Counted from the first letter of the stretch, positions 12,270 to 20,739 are shown. The stretch: 24,718 nucleotides of DNA from an uncultured Treponema sp. (GCA_937885235.1 CAKZZK010000282.1:1-24718); one strand, 5' to 3'. Numbers and translations are program-made. The notes: generated by a model from the letters alone, not told the origin.

Positions 12270-12902
12270 TCAATAACCTCCCTCTGTCCTGAGCTGCTCG
12301 CGCTCTGACCGCGTAATCTGGCCGTTGGCAAGCAGCCTGTCGGCCTCTTCCGTCATATAATTGGGCTTTGGCTTCTCTGTCCCGCTTTTCCCCGTGCTCG
12401 CGACGCCCTGCGCCTGCTCTGACGCGGGCGATTCCGCCGATGCGGTCACCGGCGCCTTCTTAAACGTGCAGGAGAATGCAAGGTCCGCTCCGGACTCCTC
12501 ATCGCGTATGATTCCGAACTCCGTTATGACCATCCCAGTCATCGTGGTAAGCCCGGTGACGATATCCATTGGCTGCTTGGTCTCTTTGAGCCGCTTTAAT
12601 TCCTCAAATGAGCTTGCCACCCTGTCAAAAGGATAGTCATCAGGTATGTCCTCATCCGAGTTATCCGACGGCAGCGAGGACCGGACTACCTCGAATTTCG
12701 TGGCACCGATAAATGCGTCGACAGTCAGTTCGTCCGGTTCATCCGTAACCGTGCCCGCTCCGCTGTTGGTGTCGCCTTCTGACGGCTTGTCGGTTATCTG
12801 GTTGCCGAAACGGTAGCTTTCCGTCAGGAATGCGTCTATTTCGATCCCCGCCGTCGCGTCCTCTCCCGTCGGGTAGATGCACTTCACGACTCTCCTTGCC
12901 AT
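12270..12902 (-). CDS. Dit-like/baseplate protein
   Basis: This encodes 210 residues from ATG 12902, with GGAGG five bases upstream; the ATG at 12905 overlaps the tape-measure stop and is an alternative. The N-terminal domain has Ile-Thr-Asp-Lys-Pro-Ser-Glu...Val-Thr-Asp-Glu-Pro-Asp-Glu-Leu-Thr-Val, the hallmark of Dit-like phage tail N-terminal domains. Residues 155-185 are a low-complexity Ala/Ser/Lys/Pro linker, and the C-terminal ~30 residues form a small helical tail that may bind a partner. It probably links the tube end to the baseplate. Confidence 0.75.
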   Translation of the reverse strand: MARRVVKCIYPTGEDATAGIEIDAFLTESYRFGNQITDKPSEGDTNSGAGTVTDEPDELTVDAFIGATKFEVVRSSLPSDNSDEDIPDDYPFDRVASSFEELKRLKETKQPMDIVTGLTTMTGMVITEFGIIRDEESGADLAFSCTFKKAPVTASAESPASEQAQGVASTGKSGTEKPKPNYMTEEADRLLANGQITRSEREQLRTEGGY

Positions 12903-15900
12903 CATGCCCTCCGTGCCTCAGGCGACGGTATCACGCCTCGGCTTCCTGCTATCGCATCGCGCAGCGCACCCCTCACGCCGATTTCTACAACCCGCCGCGC
13001 CTGCTCCGCGCTCATTCCGCCCGCATTGACCGTCACGCGGACCGGCGCGTTGATGGTCTGGGAAGACGAATGCGTGCTGTAATCATTGCTGACTGACTGC
13101 CGCACTACTTGCGAGGCTGCGCCGCCGGAAAGCGCGTATGGAGCCTTCTGCCCGGCGCGGGATAACAGATCAGCAATGCGGTCTATCAAGATTCCCGGAT
13201 CCTTCATTGCAAAAATCGTATCATCCGGATGTGTCGAGTAAGTGCCGTCAGGCGTGAGGATGAGGTCATTGACCTTCCGCGGCTTGGCAGGTTCCTCATC
13301 TTTGCCGCCCGGCACAAAGTTCACCGCGCCGTCCCACAGCCCGCCGAAAAAGCCCTTTACCTTGTCCCAGCCCTCCTTTATGGAGCCAATAAATCCGAAA
13401 AACCGTTCCTTGATGCCGTCGAACAGTCCGAGGAACGAGTCCTTGATAAAGCGCAGGGCTTCAAGCGGTGATTCTTTCAGCGCGTCCCACAGCCCGCCGA
13501 AGAAATCCGTGATGCCGCCCCATGCCTCCTTTACCTGCCCGATGACCGTCTGGAACAAGCCGGCAATGCCGTTCCATGCGCCTGTTGCGGCAGAAATTAT
13601 CCCGCCCCACAAGGCTGAAAAGAAATCCGTTATCGCACTCCAGATGCCTTTTATTTTTTCGATGAGCCCGCCGAAGAAGCCCGCAAGGGAGCTCAATACG
13701 CTTTCCGCCGCAGAAACGATGCCGGTCCAGAGGCTGAAAAAAAATTCCGTAATTCCGCCCCATACGGATTTGATGCCCTCGATGAGCGCGGTAAAAAATC
13801 CTGTGATGCCGCCCCAGATATGCTTTGCGGCATCGACTATGCCGCTCCACAGCCGGGAGAAAAATGATTTTATCGCGCCCCATGCTTTCTTGATGCCGCC
13901 AAGCACTTTCTGCGAAGCCTTCGCAATCCCGTTGAATGTGGCGGTGAAAGCGTTCCTGACGGCAAGCCATGTCTTCTGGAAGAATCCGCCGACGGCGGTC
14001 ACGCCTTTTATTAGCGCGGATTTCACCGCGTCCCAGTTTTTAATGAGGGACTTGATTGCGCCTATGACAAGCGTCGGAATAGGGGCGATAATCGCAGCGA
14101 ATACGGAGGCGGCAGATTTCGCGGCACTGCCAAAGCCCTTGAAAAAATCCTTTACCGCGCTCCAGAGTTCTTTCACCTTCGCGGCGGCCTTGTCCCAATG
14201 CTTCACCAGAAGTACGATTATGCCGATGAGCGCGACAATGCCGATGATTATCAGCGCTATCGGATTCATCGCCATTACGGCATTGAGTACGGCCTGCACC
14301 GCCGTCCAGACCTTTATCGCCGCGACAATCCCCATGATTATCCCCGCTATGGGAACAAGGATCTTTATGATGGGGCTGAGTATCGGCAGTATTACGGCAA
14401 GTCCGTTTGCCAGTACGCTGACAGCGGCTCCCGCAATCTTGCCGACTATGGAGATAACGGGGGCGAGGGCTCCGATAATTTTTGCGAGGACGGACGTGCC
14501 GCCAGCCACGGCGTCAAGCCCGTCCAGCACAAGGCTGATTACAGCCGACACGAGCGGTTCCAGCGCGAGGATCACGGGAAACAGGACGTCTTTTATCCGT
14601 CCCGTCACGGCGAGGACAGCCCCGCCGAGCGTTTTGATGATCGGTTCCAGTTTGTTGAATACAGCCGCGACGGCATCTCCGACATAGCCAAACACCGGGG
14701 TAAGGCCGTCGATTATTGGCAGCAGCTGCTCGACCAGATCCGCCGCAAACTGGAACACATTTCTGAGGATGGGTTTGAACGATTCGAGCACCGGCTGCAC
14801 GAATGCCTGTATCGGCTTGAAGGCAAGGAGCACTGCCTGCGCGATCCCCATAAACAGGGGCGCAAGGCTTTGCAGGGCGCTCGCCACGAAGCCAGCCACA
14901 TCATTTACAATGCCCTTTATCGGCGTAAAGGCGCCGCCGAATTTCTTCATGCGGATCTTGAGGACATCAAGGAAAATGATGACGTCGGCAATCCCCCTCA
15001 GCACGGCCTCGAAAGCCCTTGTCCCTGCGGCCACAATATTGTCCTGCATGGCGCGTCCGAGGTCAAGAAAGTGCTGCATGAGGGCTTTAACCTTGTCGAG
15101 GACTGCGGTTCCGATGCTCTCCTTGATTGCCGCGCTCAGCGACTGGAACTGCTTTATGAGCCCCGGAAGCGTCCTGCTCTGCTTATCGAGCATCCCGTTG
15201 TATTTCCCGCCCTCGCTCGTGATGTGCTTGAGCGCGGCGGCGCACTGCTCGTAGGAAACGCCCGCCTTCTCAATCTCGGCGCGGCTCTTTCCCGTCATTG
15301 CGGCGACCTCGCCCACGACATCGAAGCCCTGCCCGACGAACTGCTTCAGGTCGGTAGCGTCTGCCTTGCCCTTGGCGAACACCTGCCCCATGTTGAGCGA
15401 CAGGCTCTTGAACGCCTCGCCGTTTCCCTGCGCGATGTCGCCAAGCCGTGTGAGCGTGTCGCTCGCCTCCTCTGCCTGCATTCCGAATGTGACCATCCCC
15501 TGCAAGCCGCCGATTGCCGCCGCCGTTCCGTAGAAATCGGACACGGGCGAGTAGTCAAGGTCGTGGATTATCTTGTTGGCTTTCTCCTGGTCACCAATCA
15601 TCGTGCCGAGCGTTACGCGGTACTGCTCGACTTCTCCCGTCGTGTCGAGGATGCTCTTTCCAAAAGAAATGATTTTGCCGACGGCAAAAATACCGCCGAC
15701 TATTTTTGCTATTTTGTTTAGCGATGTCGCAAGAGAGTCCGCCTTTTTCTTTGTTTTTTCAATCTCGCCGCCAGCCTCACCAGCCTTTTTTTTCATTCCG
15801 TCAAAGGCTTTCGTGCTTTTTTCAGCGTTGTCTTTTACACCGCCCAAAGCCTTTGCGGATTTTTCTGCAGCTTCATTTGTATTGCCGAGATGTTTTGCGC

Positions 15901-16225
15901 CTGTCGAAGTCTCTTCCAGTGCAGATGCGGCATTCGAAGCATTTTCTTTTACTCCGCTGAGTGCTTCTGCGGCTTTTACGGCGGCATTTTCCGTTTCTGT
16001 TATATTTTCAGAAGCTGTGCCAGTCTCCCCCAGTGCTGCCGCCGCACTATTTGCAGAACTTTTCATACCTTCAAGGGCTTCTGCGGCGGTTTGTTCCGCA
16101 ACTTTCAGACGCTCCGAAAGCGCGGCACATTCCGCTTTCACCGCAGAAAGTTCAGCATCAAACTTTTTCAAGGCACCGTCATCGACTTCAAAGCCGAGGA
16201 AAGCGGTGAGTTCACGGACGGTCAT
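12902..16225 (-). CDS. Tape measure protein
   Basis: This encodes 1107 residues. The N-terminal ~180 residues are a coiled coil built from Ala/Lys/Glu-rich repeats. Residues about 190-400 match the tape-measure N-terminal domain (Tyr-Arg-Val-Thr-Leu-Gly-Thr-Met-Ile-Gly...Asp-Ala-Thr-Asp-Leu-Lys-Gln-Phe...Gly-Lys-Ser-Arg-Ala-Glu-Ile). The middle has long hydrophobic helices that could enter the host membrane. Residues 781-913 hold 3.3 tandem copies of a 40-residue Trp/Phe/Gly repeat. The end has Thr-Pro-Asp-Gly-Thr-Tyr-Ser-Thr-x-Pro-Asp-Asp, usual for this family. At about 1.5 Å per residue, a family rule of thumb, it would set a tail of roughly 165 nm. GGAGG lies eight bases before the ATG. 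Confidence 0.93.
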   Translation of the reverse strand: MTVRELTAFLGFEVDDGALKKFDAELSAVKAECAALSERLKVAEQTAAEALEGMKSSANSAAAALGETGTASENITETENAAVKAAEALSGVKENASNAASALEETSTGAKHLGNTNEAAEKSAKALGGVKDNAEKSTKAFDGMKKKAGEAGGEIEKTKKKADSLATSLNKIAKIVGGIFAVGKIISFGKSILDTTGEVEQYRVTLGTMIGDQEKANKIIHDLDYSPVSDFYGTAAAIGGLQGMVTFGMQAEEASDTLTRLGDIAQGNGEAFKSLSLNMGQVFAKGKADATDLKQFVGQGFDVVGEVAAMTGKSRAEIEKAGVSYEQCAAALKHITSEGGKYNGMLDKQSRTLPGLIKQFQSLSAAIKESIGTAVLDKVKALMQHFLDLGRAMQDNIVAAGTRAFEAVLRGIADVIIFLDVLKIRMKKFGGAFTPIKGIVNDVAGFVASALQSLAPLFMGIAQAVLLAFKPIQAFVQPVLESFKPILRNVFQFAADLVEQLLPIIDGLTPVFGYVGDAVAAVFNKLEPIIKTLGGAVLAVTGRIKDVLFPVILALEPLVSAVISLVLDGLDAVAGGTSVLAKIIGALAPVISIVGKIAGAAVSVLANGLAVILPILSPIIKILVPIAGIIMGIVAAIKVWTAVQAVLNAVMAMNPIALIIIGIVALIGIIVLLVKHWDKAAAKVKELWSAVKDFFKGFGSAAKSAASVFAAIIAPIPTLVIGAIKSLIKNWDAVKSALIKGVTAVGGFFQKTWLAVRNAFTATFNGIAKASQKVLGGIKKAWGAIKSFFSRLWSGIVDAAKHIWGGITGFFTALIEGIKSVWGGITEFFFSLWTGIVSAAESVLSSLAGFFGGLIEKIKGIWSAITDFFSALWGGIISAATGAWNGIAGLFQTVIGQVKEAWGGITDFFGGLWDALKESPLEALRFIKDSFLGLFDGIKERFFGFIGSIKEGWDKVKGFFGGLWDGAVNFVPGGKDEEPAKPRKVNDLILTPDGTYSTHPDDTIFAMKDPGILIDRIADLLSRAGQKAPYALSGGAASQVVRQSVSNDYSTHSSSQTINAPVRVTVNAGGMSAEQARRVVEIGVRGALRDAIAGSRGVIPSPEARRA
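13487..13885 (-). repeat. Tandem 40-residue Trp/Phe repeats in the tape measure
   Basis: Three full units (residues 781-820, 821-860, 861-900) and one partial unit (901-913) each follow the pattern Trp-x-x-Ile-x-x-Phe-Phe-x-x-Leu-Trp-x-Gly-Ile, later Gly-Phe-Phe and Ile-Lys. Each unit is 120 bp. The DNA copies have diverged, so the repeat is old and maintained as protein. Changes in copy number would change tail length in steps. Confidence 0.85.
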
Positions 16226-16951
16226 TTATTGCTCCTCCTTTCTTCGACTCGAAATCTATCAGCCCGTCAACGGCTGCCTCTATATCCGCATCCATATCAA
16301 GGACTGCGTTTGCGTGCAGCAGGTCTTCGTATGTCCACCTGTAGCGGAGCTCGTCAAGCGGCACCCCCTTTTCCCTCCACACGCGCCAGATAAGGTTTTC
16401 ATCCTCAATTTCCGGGGCGAGCGTCCCTATCCTTCCGATTTCATCGAGTCGGGTTTTGCTCCGCCGCTTCCCTGCGCGAAGGTATTTATTCGCCGGGTCA
16501 GGCTTCCAATACTCCCCGCCGCCTTCCCGAAAAAATCAGGGTAGTTCGCCTCCAGGACAAGGAGCATCACGGGGTAGATAGAAAACAGGCGCCCCTCAAA
16601 GACGCGGTCGAACGCATCCTCGAAGAAGCCGTCGCCGAACTGCGCGACGATCGGCTTCCCGTCCTCGTTTTTCCCGTTTACGGAGACGTAGCGGAACATG
16701 CGCCTGACGAGCGCTACGAAATCATCCTCTCCAAGGCTCGCGGTAAGTTTTTCCACCACCCCCGCGAGCGATTTGCCGGAAACATCAATATCCGACGCAG
16801 AGCCTTTTGTTCCCCGGAACAGGTCGATCGCCGAGGCAAGGGCTGGCCCAAGCGTCTTGACGAGGTATGACTTTAAGCGCAGGGCTTCAAGCGCCGGAAA
16901 CGGCGCGACGGAAAATGTAAGGCCGTCTATAACTTTCTCTTTTACCTTCAT
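16212..16951 (-). CDS. Tail assembly chaperone, long form by -1 frameshift
   Basis: This reading joins the chaperone ORF (16951-16427) to an overlapping -1 frame that ends at 16212 inside the tape-measure start. The second frame has no start codon of its own near its beginning. It encodes a good protein-like sequence with Trp-Lys-Pro-Asp-Pro, Ile-Trp-Arg-Val-Trp-Arg and Trp-Thr-Tyr-Glu-Asp-Leu. A canonical slippery heptamer, T-TTT-TTC, lies at 16535-16529 in the correct phase and would give a product of about 246 residues (141 + 105). Fused G/GT-type chaperones made by frameshift just before the tape-measure gene are conserved in many tailed phages. Confidence 0.75.
16427..16951 (-). CDS. Tail assembly chaperone, short form
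   Basis: This encodes 174 residues by ordinary termination. The protein is helical with Arg/Phe/Leu-rich segments (about 80-140) and a low-complexity Gly/Ser/Lys tail after residue 141, the part lost on frameshifting. I do not see a named Pfam match with certainty, but position between the tube gene and the tape measure, size and helical make-up fit lambda G-like chaperones, which coat the tape measure during tail assembly. GGAGG is eight bases before the ATG. Confidence 0.75.
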   Translation of the reverse strand: MKVKEKVIDGLTFSVAPFPALEALRLKSYLVKTLGPALASAIDLFRGTKGSASDIDVSGKSLAGVVEKLTASLGEDDFVALVRRMFRYVSVNGKNEDGKPIVAQFGDGFFEDAFDRVFEGRLFSIYPVMLLVLEANYPDFFGKAAGSIGSLTRRINTFAQGSGGAKPDSMKSEG

Positions 16952-16966
16952 TATCTTATCCTCCTG

Positions 16967-17407
16967 CTATCCGGCAATGCCGTTTGTCGTTTCTTCTGAC
17001 GCATGGCCGGTGTGGAACACCCATGGCTGCTCTCCGACATTTTTCCCCCGTGCCCATGAAGGCCTCTCGACCCACGCCTGAGGGAAGAAATGCTTTGAGC
17101 CGCTGTCAATCTCCGTGATGGAAAGCTCCTGCAGTCCTTTGCCGGTCGCCTTGTCATACGCATACGCCTTGGACAGGGTGTTGTTGGACAGGCTCGTCTG
17201 CAGCAGCGTCACGGTAACGTCATAGCAGTCATTATTGTGGAACGAGCGGGCGATCTCACCGTCAGCGCCCACCTTGCGCTCAAACTTTTCCTCCGCGGGG
17301 GCGCATTCCACGAAGCTGTCTTCCGCGAATCCCTGGATTGGCGCACCCCCGAACGTAATGACGACCCGCTTGGGATCGTATGTCGGCATAAGCTCCTGAC
17401 TTGCCAT
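16967..17407 (-). CDS. Tail tube protein (DUF3277-like)
   Basis: This encodes 146 residues. Tyr-Asp-Pro-Lys-Arg-Val-Val-Ile-Thr-Phe-Gly-Gly, Ile-Gln-Gly-Phe-Ala-Glu-Asp, Val-Gly-Ala-Asp-Gly-Glu and Thr-Leu-Leu-Gln-Thr-Ser-x-Ser-Asn are the core motifs of DUF3277 tube proteins, which stack as hexamers inside a contractile sheath. It lies directly after the sheath gene, as in other phages of this type. AAGGAGG precedes the ATG at 17407. Confidence 0.9.
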   Translation of the reverse strand: MASQELMPTYDPKRVVITFGGAPIQGFAEDSFVECAPAEEKFERKVGADGEIARSFHNNDCYDVTVTLLQTSLSNNTLSKAYAYDKATGKGLQELSITEIDSGSKHFFPQAWVERPSWARGKNVGEQPWVFHTGHASEETTNGIAG

Positions 17408-17420
17408 AATCTGTTCCTCC

Positions 17421-18773
17421 TTACAGCGTTACAGTGCCGTTTATCACGGTCTTGTGTATTGCGCCAGAAAGCGGCGCATTGAACTTTACGTCTGGCAGCA
17501 GGCGCTCTTTTTTTGCAGCCTCGTCCACTTCGTCCGCGGTCGGGCAGTCAATCGTATACGCATCTTTTTTAAGGATCTTGTACGCGCAGCCCTGCTCTAG
17601 TCCGGCCTTGAGGCGGGACTTGATTATCTCGATGCCCGAATCCTCATACTCAACCTTGTCAAGCTGCGCGAGGACGGCGAGGACGAGCTGCTGGATTTTG
17701 GCCTTGAGCCAGTCAAGCCCGTGGATGACATCTATGTATTCCCCGCTTCCGACCGTGCCCCAGCGCGTAAGCGGCAGGTCGGACACCGACGTGTAAAAGT
17801 TGCAGTTCTTGCTCGCCGCCATGCTCCGCTGGCCGTCGGACAGGGTGACGGTGGGAGTCGCCTCGAGAGCCTTGTGCGCCCATGTCGCGCTTCCGGGATG
17901 CTTGACGAGCATCTTCCCGAAAAGACCTGAAACAAAATAAGGGTCGCTCGGATGGTAGAAGCAGAACGTGCGGTCCATGTTGTTCGTCTTCAGCCAGTCG
18001 GCGATGTCACCGCCGTCCTCTTCTACAATCGTGCTGTCGCTTGACACGATGCCGCCGAGCTTCTCGTTCGCCTGTACCCATTGCGCGAACTCCTGCAGTT
18101 CCACCATCACGCTGGAATGTATCTCGCAGGCGTAGAAGCCTCCGTTTGCGCCGTTTGCCATCGCGGTCAGCGCCTCGGTCCAGCTCTTGTCTCCCGCGAT
18201 CGGCGAAGCCGTCGCGGATACGGTCTGCCCGTGCTCGGTGCCGCCTGTCACTGTAAGGTTCGCATTCGTCACCGCGATTCCGTATACGCTGATTTCAAGC
18301 TCTCCGGAAACGGATGCCTCCATCTGCCCCGGAAATTTCTCGTTGATTGCCGCCGCGATCTTCGATACGCAGGCTCCGCTCGATCCCTCTGTATCGTAGC
18401 TTACATCAGCCAGCCGGACGGCATTTACCGTCAGGCTTATCACATTCCCCGCCGCAAACTCACCGCTGAACGTTATCACCGAATCTGCCAGTCCTTCGGG
18501 CATTCTGAGGCCGACAAATATCCGCTTGATATGCGGGCTCTGCGAGAACTGCCGTTCCGCAGCCTTGTATACCCATGAGTCCGCGGCAAAGCCTGCGGAC
18601 AGCACTTCGCCTGCGCTTCCGAAGATGCGCACGCGGTGCGCAAGGTCAAAGCGGGGCTTTATGCCGACAGGGTTGAACCGGTCGGCAATCAGATGCTCGT
18701 TAAACGACGCCATGGACGGCACCGCGGTCTGTCGCGTTATATTAACCTCAACTATCTCGTCAAGCTCAGCCAT
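17421..18773 (-). CDS. Contractile tail sheath protein (DUF3383-like)
   Basis: This encodes 450 residues from ATG 18773 (AAGGAGG upstream). The start Glu-Ile-Val-Glu-Val-Asn-Ile-Thr-Arg-Gln-Thr, the early Arg-Val-Arg-Ile-Phe-Gly-Ser strand, the Phe-Tyr-His-Pro segment near 288 and the C-terminal Lys-x-Gly-Leu...Gly-Cys-Ala-Tyr stretch fit the DUF3383 sheath family. An insertion at about 98-186 is β-rich and shares a pattern with other virion proteins here. The sheath contracts to drive the tube through the cell envelope. Presence of sheath, tube and wedge genes makes this a myovirus-type tail. Confidence 0.88.
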   Translation of the reverse strand: MAELDEIVEVNITRQTAVPSMASFNEHLIADRFNPVGIKPRFDLAHRVRIFGSAGEVLSAGFAADSWVYKAAERQFSQSPHIKRIFVGLRMPEGLADSVITFSGEFAAGNVISLTVNAVRLADVSYDTEGSSGACVSKIAAAINEKFPGQMEASVSGELEISVYGIAVTNANLTVTGGTEHGQTVSATASPIAGDKSWTEALTAMANGANGGFYACEIHSSVMVELQEFAQWVQANEKLGGIVSSDSTIVEEDGGDIADWLKTNNMDRTFCFYHPSDPYFVSGLFGKMLVKHPGSATWAHKALEATPTVTLSDGQRSMAASKNCNFYTSVSDLPLTRWGTVGSGEYIDVIHGLDWLKAKIQQLVLAVLAQLDKVEYEDSGIEIIKSRLKAGLEQGCAYKILKKDAYTIDCPTADEVDEAAKKERLLPDVKFNAPLSGAIHKTVINGTVTL

Positions 18774-19311
18774 TCTGTTCCTCCTTTCGATTTCCCAGAC
18801 TGATTTCCGTATCTGCAATCAGGTTGCTTTTTATGGCAACCCGTTCAATCCATCCGACTTCTTCTGATACCACGCGGATATATGTGACCGCGATGTCAAA
18901 ATATCCGTGGGATTCCGTGCCGTTCGCCCTGTCCTCTGCGGAGAGTACGGCGTCGGTTATCGCCGCCACCACAAGCCCTCTTTTCCGCAGCATCCTGCGG
19001 TACTTGTCCGAGCTGATGCTGTCGGCTATCTCGTCAAGCCGCTCCATGCACCGCTCTCCCCAGCAGTGGATGCTCACGGTCTTCCGCATGTCAAACCGTG
19101 CCTTCCTCTCTCCCGTGTTCGGGTCTACTCGGCTCTTCCACGGAAAGCTGCTACGCGAGCCGCCGATCATCTGCAGGGACACGAATGGCGGCTTTGGCCT
19201 GACCCCGCCCGTGTCGTCCCACACTACCTCGCACGGGAAGCCGTTCTCTTTCAAGACGGCATCTATCCAGTCAAATAGAGCGTCCTGCACTTCCGCCCTC
19301 TGGTCACTCAA
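18766..19311 (-). CDS. Neck/tail terminator protein (gp12-like)
   Basis: This encodes 181 residues if translation starts at TTG 19311, which overlaps the upstream stop (TTGA) and has GAAGGAGG seven bases before it. The ATG at 19338 would give 190 residues but has no comparable ribosome site. Gln-Asp-Ala-Leu-Phe-Asp-Trp-Ile at the N-terminus, Arg-Pro-Lys-Pro-Pro-Phe-Val-Ser-Leu-Gln near 40-50 and the Val-Ser-Ile-His-Cys-Trp-Gly strand match the phage neck terminator (gp12/LIC12616-like) pattern. It should cap the tail for head joining. It overlaps the sheath start by eight bases. Confidence 0.8.
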   Translation of the reverse strand: MSDQRAEVQDALFDWIDAVLKENGFPCEVVWDDTGGVRPKPPFVSLQMIGGSRSSFPWKSRVDPNTGERKARFDMRKTVSIHCWGERCMERLDEIADSISSDKYRRMLRKRGLVVAAITDAVLSAEDRANGTESHGYFDIAVTYIRVVSEEVGWIERVAIKSNLIADTEISLGNRKEEQNG

Positions 19312-19664
19312 CGCTCGCCCTCCTTCTCCCTCTGGCATATAAGCTCCCAATGCGGGAGAAGCCCGTTGTTCCACGGCGAGGCAAGAATCACCTCGTACCG
19401 CTCGCCGTCCTTTTCTATCCTGTCGCCGGAAACGCCTTTTTCCGCGTCTGCGGCGGTGAATTCAAGTTCAATCGGAGCGAAGCACTTGAATGTCTCGTTG
19501 CTCCGTTTTCCCTCAGGCAGTTTCTGCATGTCCTGTCCGTTCGCGGGCTGCCATGTCCCCGCAAACTCAACTCTCGTCTCCTCGCCCTCAGTCCAGCGAC
19601 CCTTCACATACTCGCCGGGCGCAAACGATATTTTAGTAAGCGCCGCGCTCTTGAAAAGGCTCAT
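19308..19664 (-). CDS. Head-tail joining/neck protein
   Basis: This encodes 118 residues. Gly-Arg-Trp...Phe-Ala-Gly-Thr-Trp-Gln-Pro-Ala-Asn-Gly-Gln-Asp, Leu-Pro-Glu-Gly-Lys-Arg and Gly-Glu-Arg-Tyr-Glu-Val are typical of small β-barrel head-tail joining proteins. It lies between the gp10-like gene (ATGA overlap) and the terminator gene. The exact family cannot be named with confidence. Confidence 0.65.
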   Translation of the reverse strand: MSLFKSAALTKISFAPGEYVKGRWTEGEETRVEFAGTWQPANGQDMQKLPEGKRSNETFKCFAPIELEFTAADAEKGVSGDRIEKDGERYEVILASPWNNGLLPHWELICQREKEGER

Positions 19665-20119
19665 TTCCTGACCACCTCGTAGCGGATGGAATTCCGCAAT
19701 GTCCCCGTGTCGATGAGCGGCCGGGAGCTTCCCTTTCGCTTAATCGTGGATTCTGCGTTCGGCTCGAAACTGCCCTTGGCGATGTTCTTCTTGATTCCAG
19801 ACGCTCCGAATTCCCCGATTCGCTTCATCGCGTCCTCGGCAGTCCATTGTCCTTTTACGATGCGGTTGAACGCCGAGTCCATCACCTTGTTTATCTGCTC
19901 CTGGTTGTTGTCAACCCACGAGCGGATAAACGGTCTTGACGGTATATGCTCCGTTCCTTCTTCGTTGTAGGCGGCATATTCGGCGATGTTCGCGCCGTCT
20001 TCGCTTGTGTTGTTCGCCTCGGTGATGCCGACTTTTACCCCGATTTTTTTGAGTTCCGCAAGCTCCCGCTGGATTTCCTGCCAGCCGAGGTCTCTGTCAA
20101 CCACACCTTTTCCCGCCAT
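19661..20119 (-). CDS. HK97 gp10-like/virion morphogenesis protein
   Basis: This encodes 152 residues from ATG 20119, with GGGG five bases upstream; a GTG at 20125 is an alternative. The motifs Val-Lys-Val-Gly-Ile, Tyr-Asn-Glu-Glu-Gly-Thr-x-His-Ile-Pro-Ser-Arg-Pro-Phe-Ile-Arg and Leu-Ile-Asp-Thr-Gly-Thr-Leu-Arg-Asn-Ser-Ile are hallmarks of HK97 gp10-like or virion morphogenesis proteins that complete the tail end at the neck. The 86 bases before it hold nothing recognisable. Confidence 0.88.
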   Translation of the reverse strand: MAGKGVVDRDLGWQEIQRELAELKKIGVKVGITEANNTSEDGANIAEYAAYNEEGTEHIPSRPFIRSWVDNNQEQINKVMDSAFNRIVKGQWTAEDAMKRIGEFGASGIKKNIAKGSFEPNAESTIKRKGSSRPLIDTGTLRNSIRYEVVRK

Positions 20120-20211
20120 AAACACCCCGAATCAAAGAATGGCTGCGACAAGGCTGAATCGTCCCTGCCGCACAAAATGCACAAGTTTCCATCTCAAAAA
20201 GACAGACCGCA

Positions 20212-20433
20212 CTAACCGCCTGTCTTCGTGCTGTGCTGCTTCGAGAACACGCCGGGATTGATAATCGGAACTGCAATCGCTGCGGCAAAAATCACCACGG
20301 CAACCACGAACACGACCGCATCAGGCAGCGTTCCGGGAACTGCGGCGAGGATTGCAAGCATAAATCCCAGCAGAGTCACGCCAATCCAGCACCAGAAACT
20401 GATGAAAGCCCTCAAGGGCGCATAGTTCTTCAT
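20212..20433 (-). CDS. Small two-helix membrane protein within the head-tail genes
   Basis: This encodes 73 residues from ATG 20433, with GGAGG seven bases upstream. Two hydrophobic segments (about 9-30 and 35-57) are joined by Pro-Gly-Thr-Leu-Pro-Asp, followed by a short polar tail. It resembles holins or small phage membrane proteins in shape only. Its place among connector genes is unusual. It could be a second holin-like protein, an exclusion protein or a moron gene. Function unknown. Confidence 0.65.
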   Translation of the reverse strand: MKNYAPLRAFISFWCWIGVTLLGFMLAILAAVPGTLPDAVVFVVAVVIFAAAIAVPIINPGVFSKQHSTKTGG

Positions 20434-20487
20434 CTGCACACCTCCTTCCCGCTTGCGCAGGCTAGATTTTTCCGCTTCTTAAAAAAT

Positions 20488-20739
20488 TCAGTTTTTCTTG
20501 ACCTCGGTCTTTGCCGCATTGGTCGGCTTGATTGCCCCCGTTACGGTCATTCCGAGCTTCGGCTTCGTGGGAACTTCCACAGCCCTCTCGAATTTCAGTT
20601 TTCCTGACTCGATGAGTTTCTTTCCCCACGGGTCGGACGCGATAGCCTTTGCCTCAGCGTTTGTCACCTCCCCGCCTTTCGGGTCAAGTTTCACGCCGCC
20701 TGCAAGCTGCGCCTCCCTGATTGAAGTCGTGTATTTCAT
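20488..20739 (-). CDS. Small hypothetical protein, head module
   Basis: This encodes 83 residues and is coupled to the connector gene by an ATGA overlap. It is rich in Lys, Thr, Val and Ala; residues 25-50 (Ala-Glu-Ala-Lys-Ala-Ile-Ala-Ser-Asp-Pro-Trp-Gly) may be helical and the C-terminus is basic and probably disordered. No family is recognised. Position suggests a minor head or neck component. Confidence 0.6.
   Translation of the reverse strand: MKYTTSIREAQLAGGVKLDPKGGEVTNAEAKAIASDPWGKKLIESGKLKFERAVEVPTKPKLGMTVTGAIKPTNAAKTEVKKN

Noticed and set aside
13242..15721. Long plus-strand open frames (481 and 507 residues)
   Set aside because: They lie antisense to the tape-measure gene, have low-complexity composition and lack ribosome sites; they are shadows of a GC-rich coding region.
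16462..16476. GC-AAAA-CCC as the chaperone slip site
   Set aside because: It permits only a single-tRNA slip; T-TTT-TTC at 16535-16529 is a canonical heptamer and leaves a protein-like -1 frame.
20097..20288. Minus-strand 63-residue frame bridging the small membrane protein and the gp10-like gene
   Set aside because: Overlaps two better-supported genes and lacks a ribosome site.
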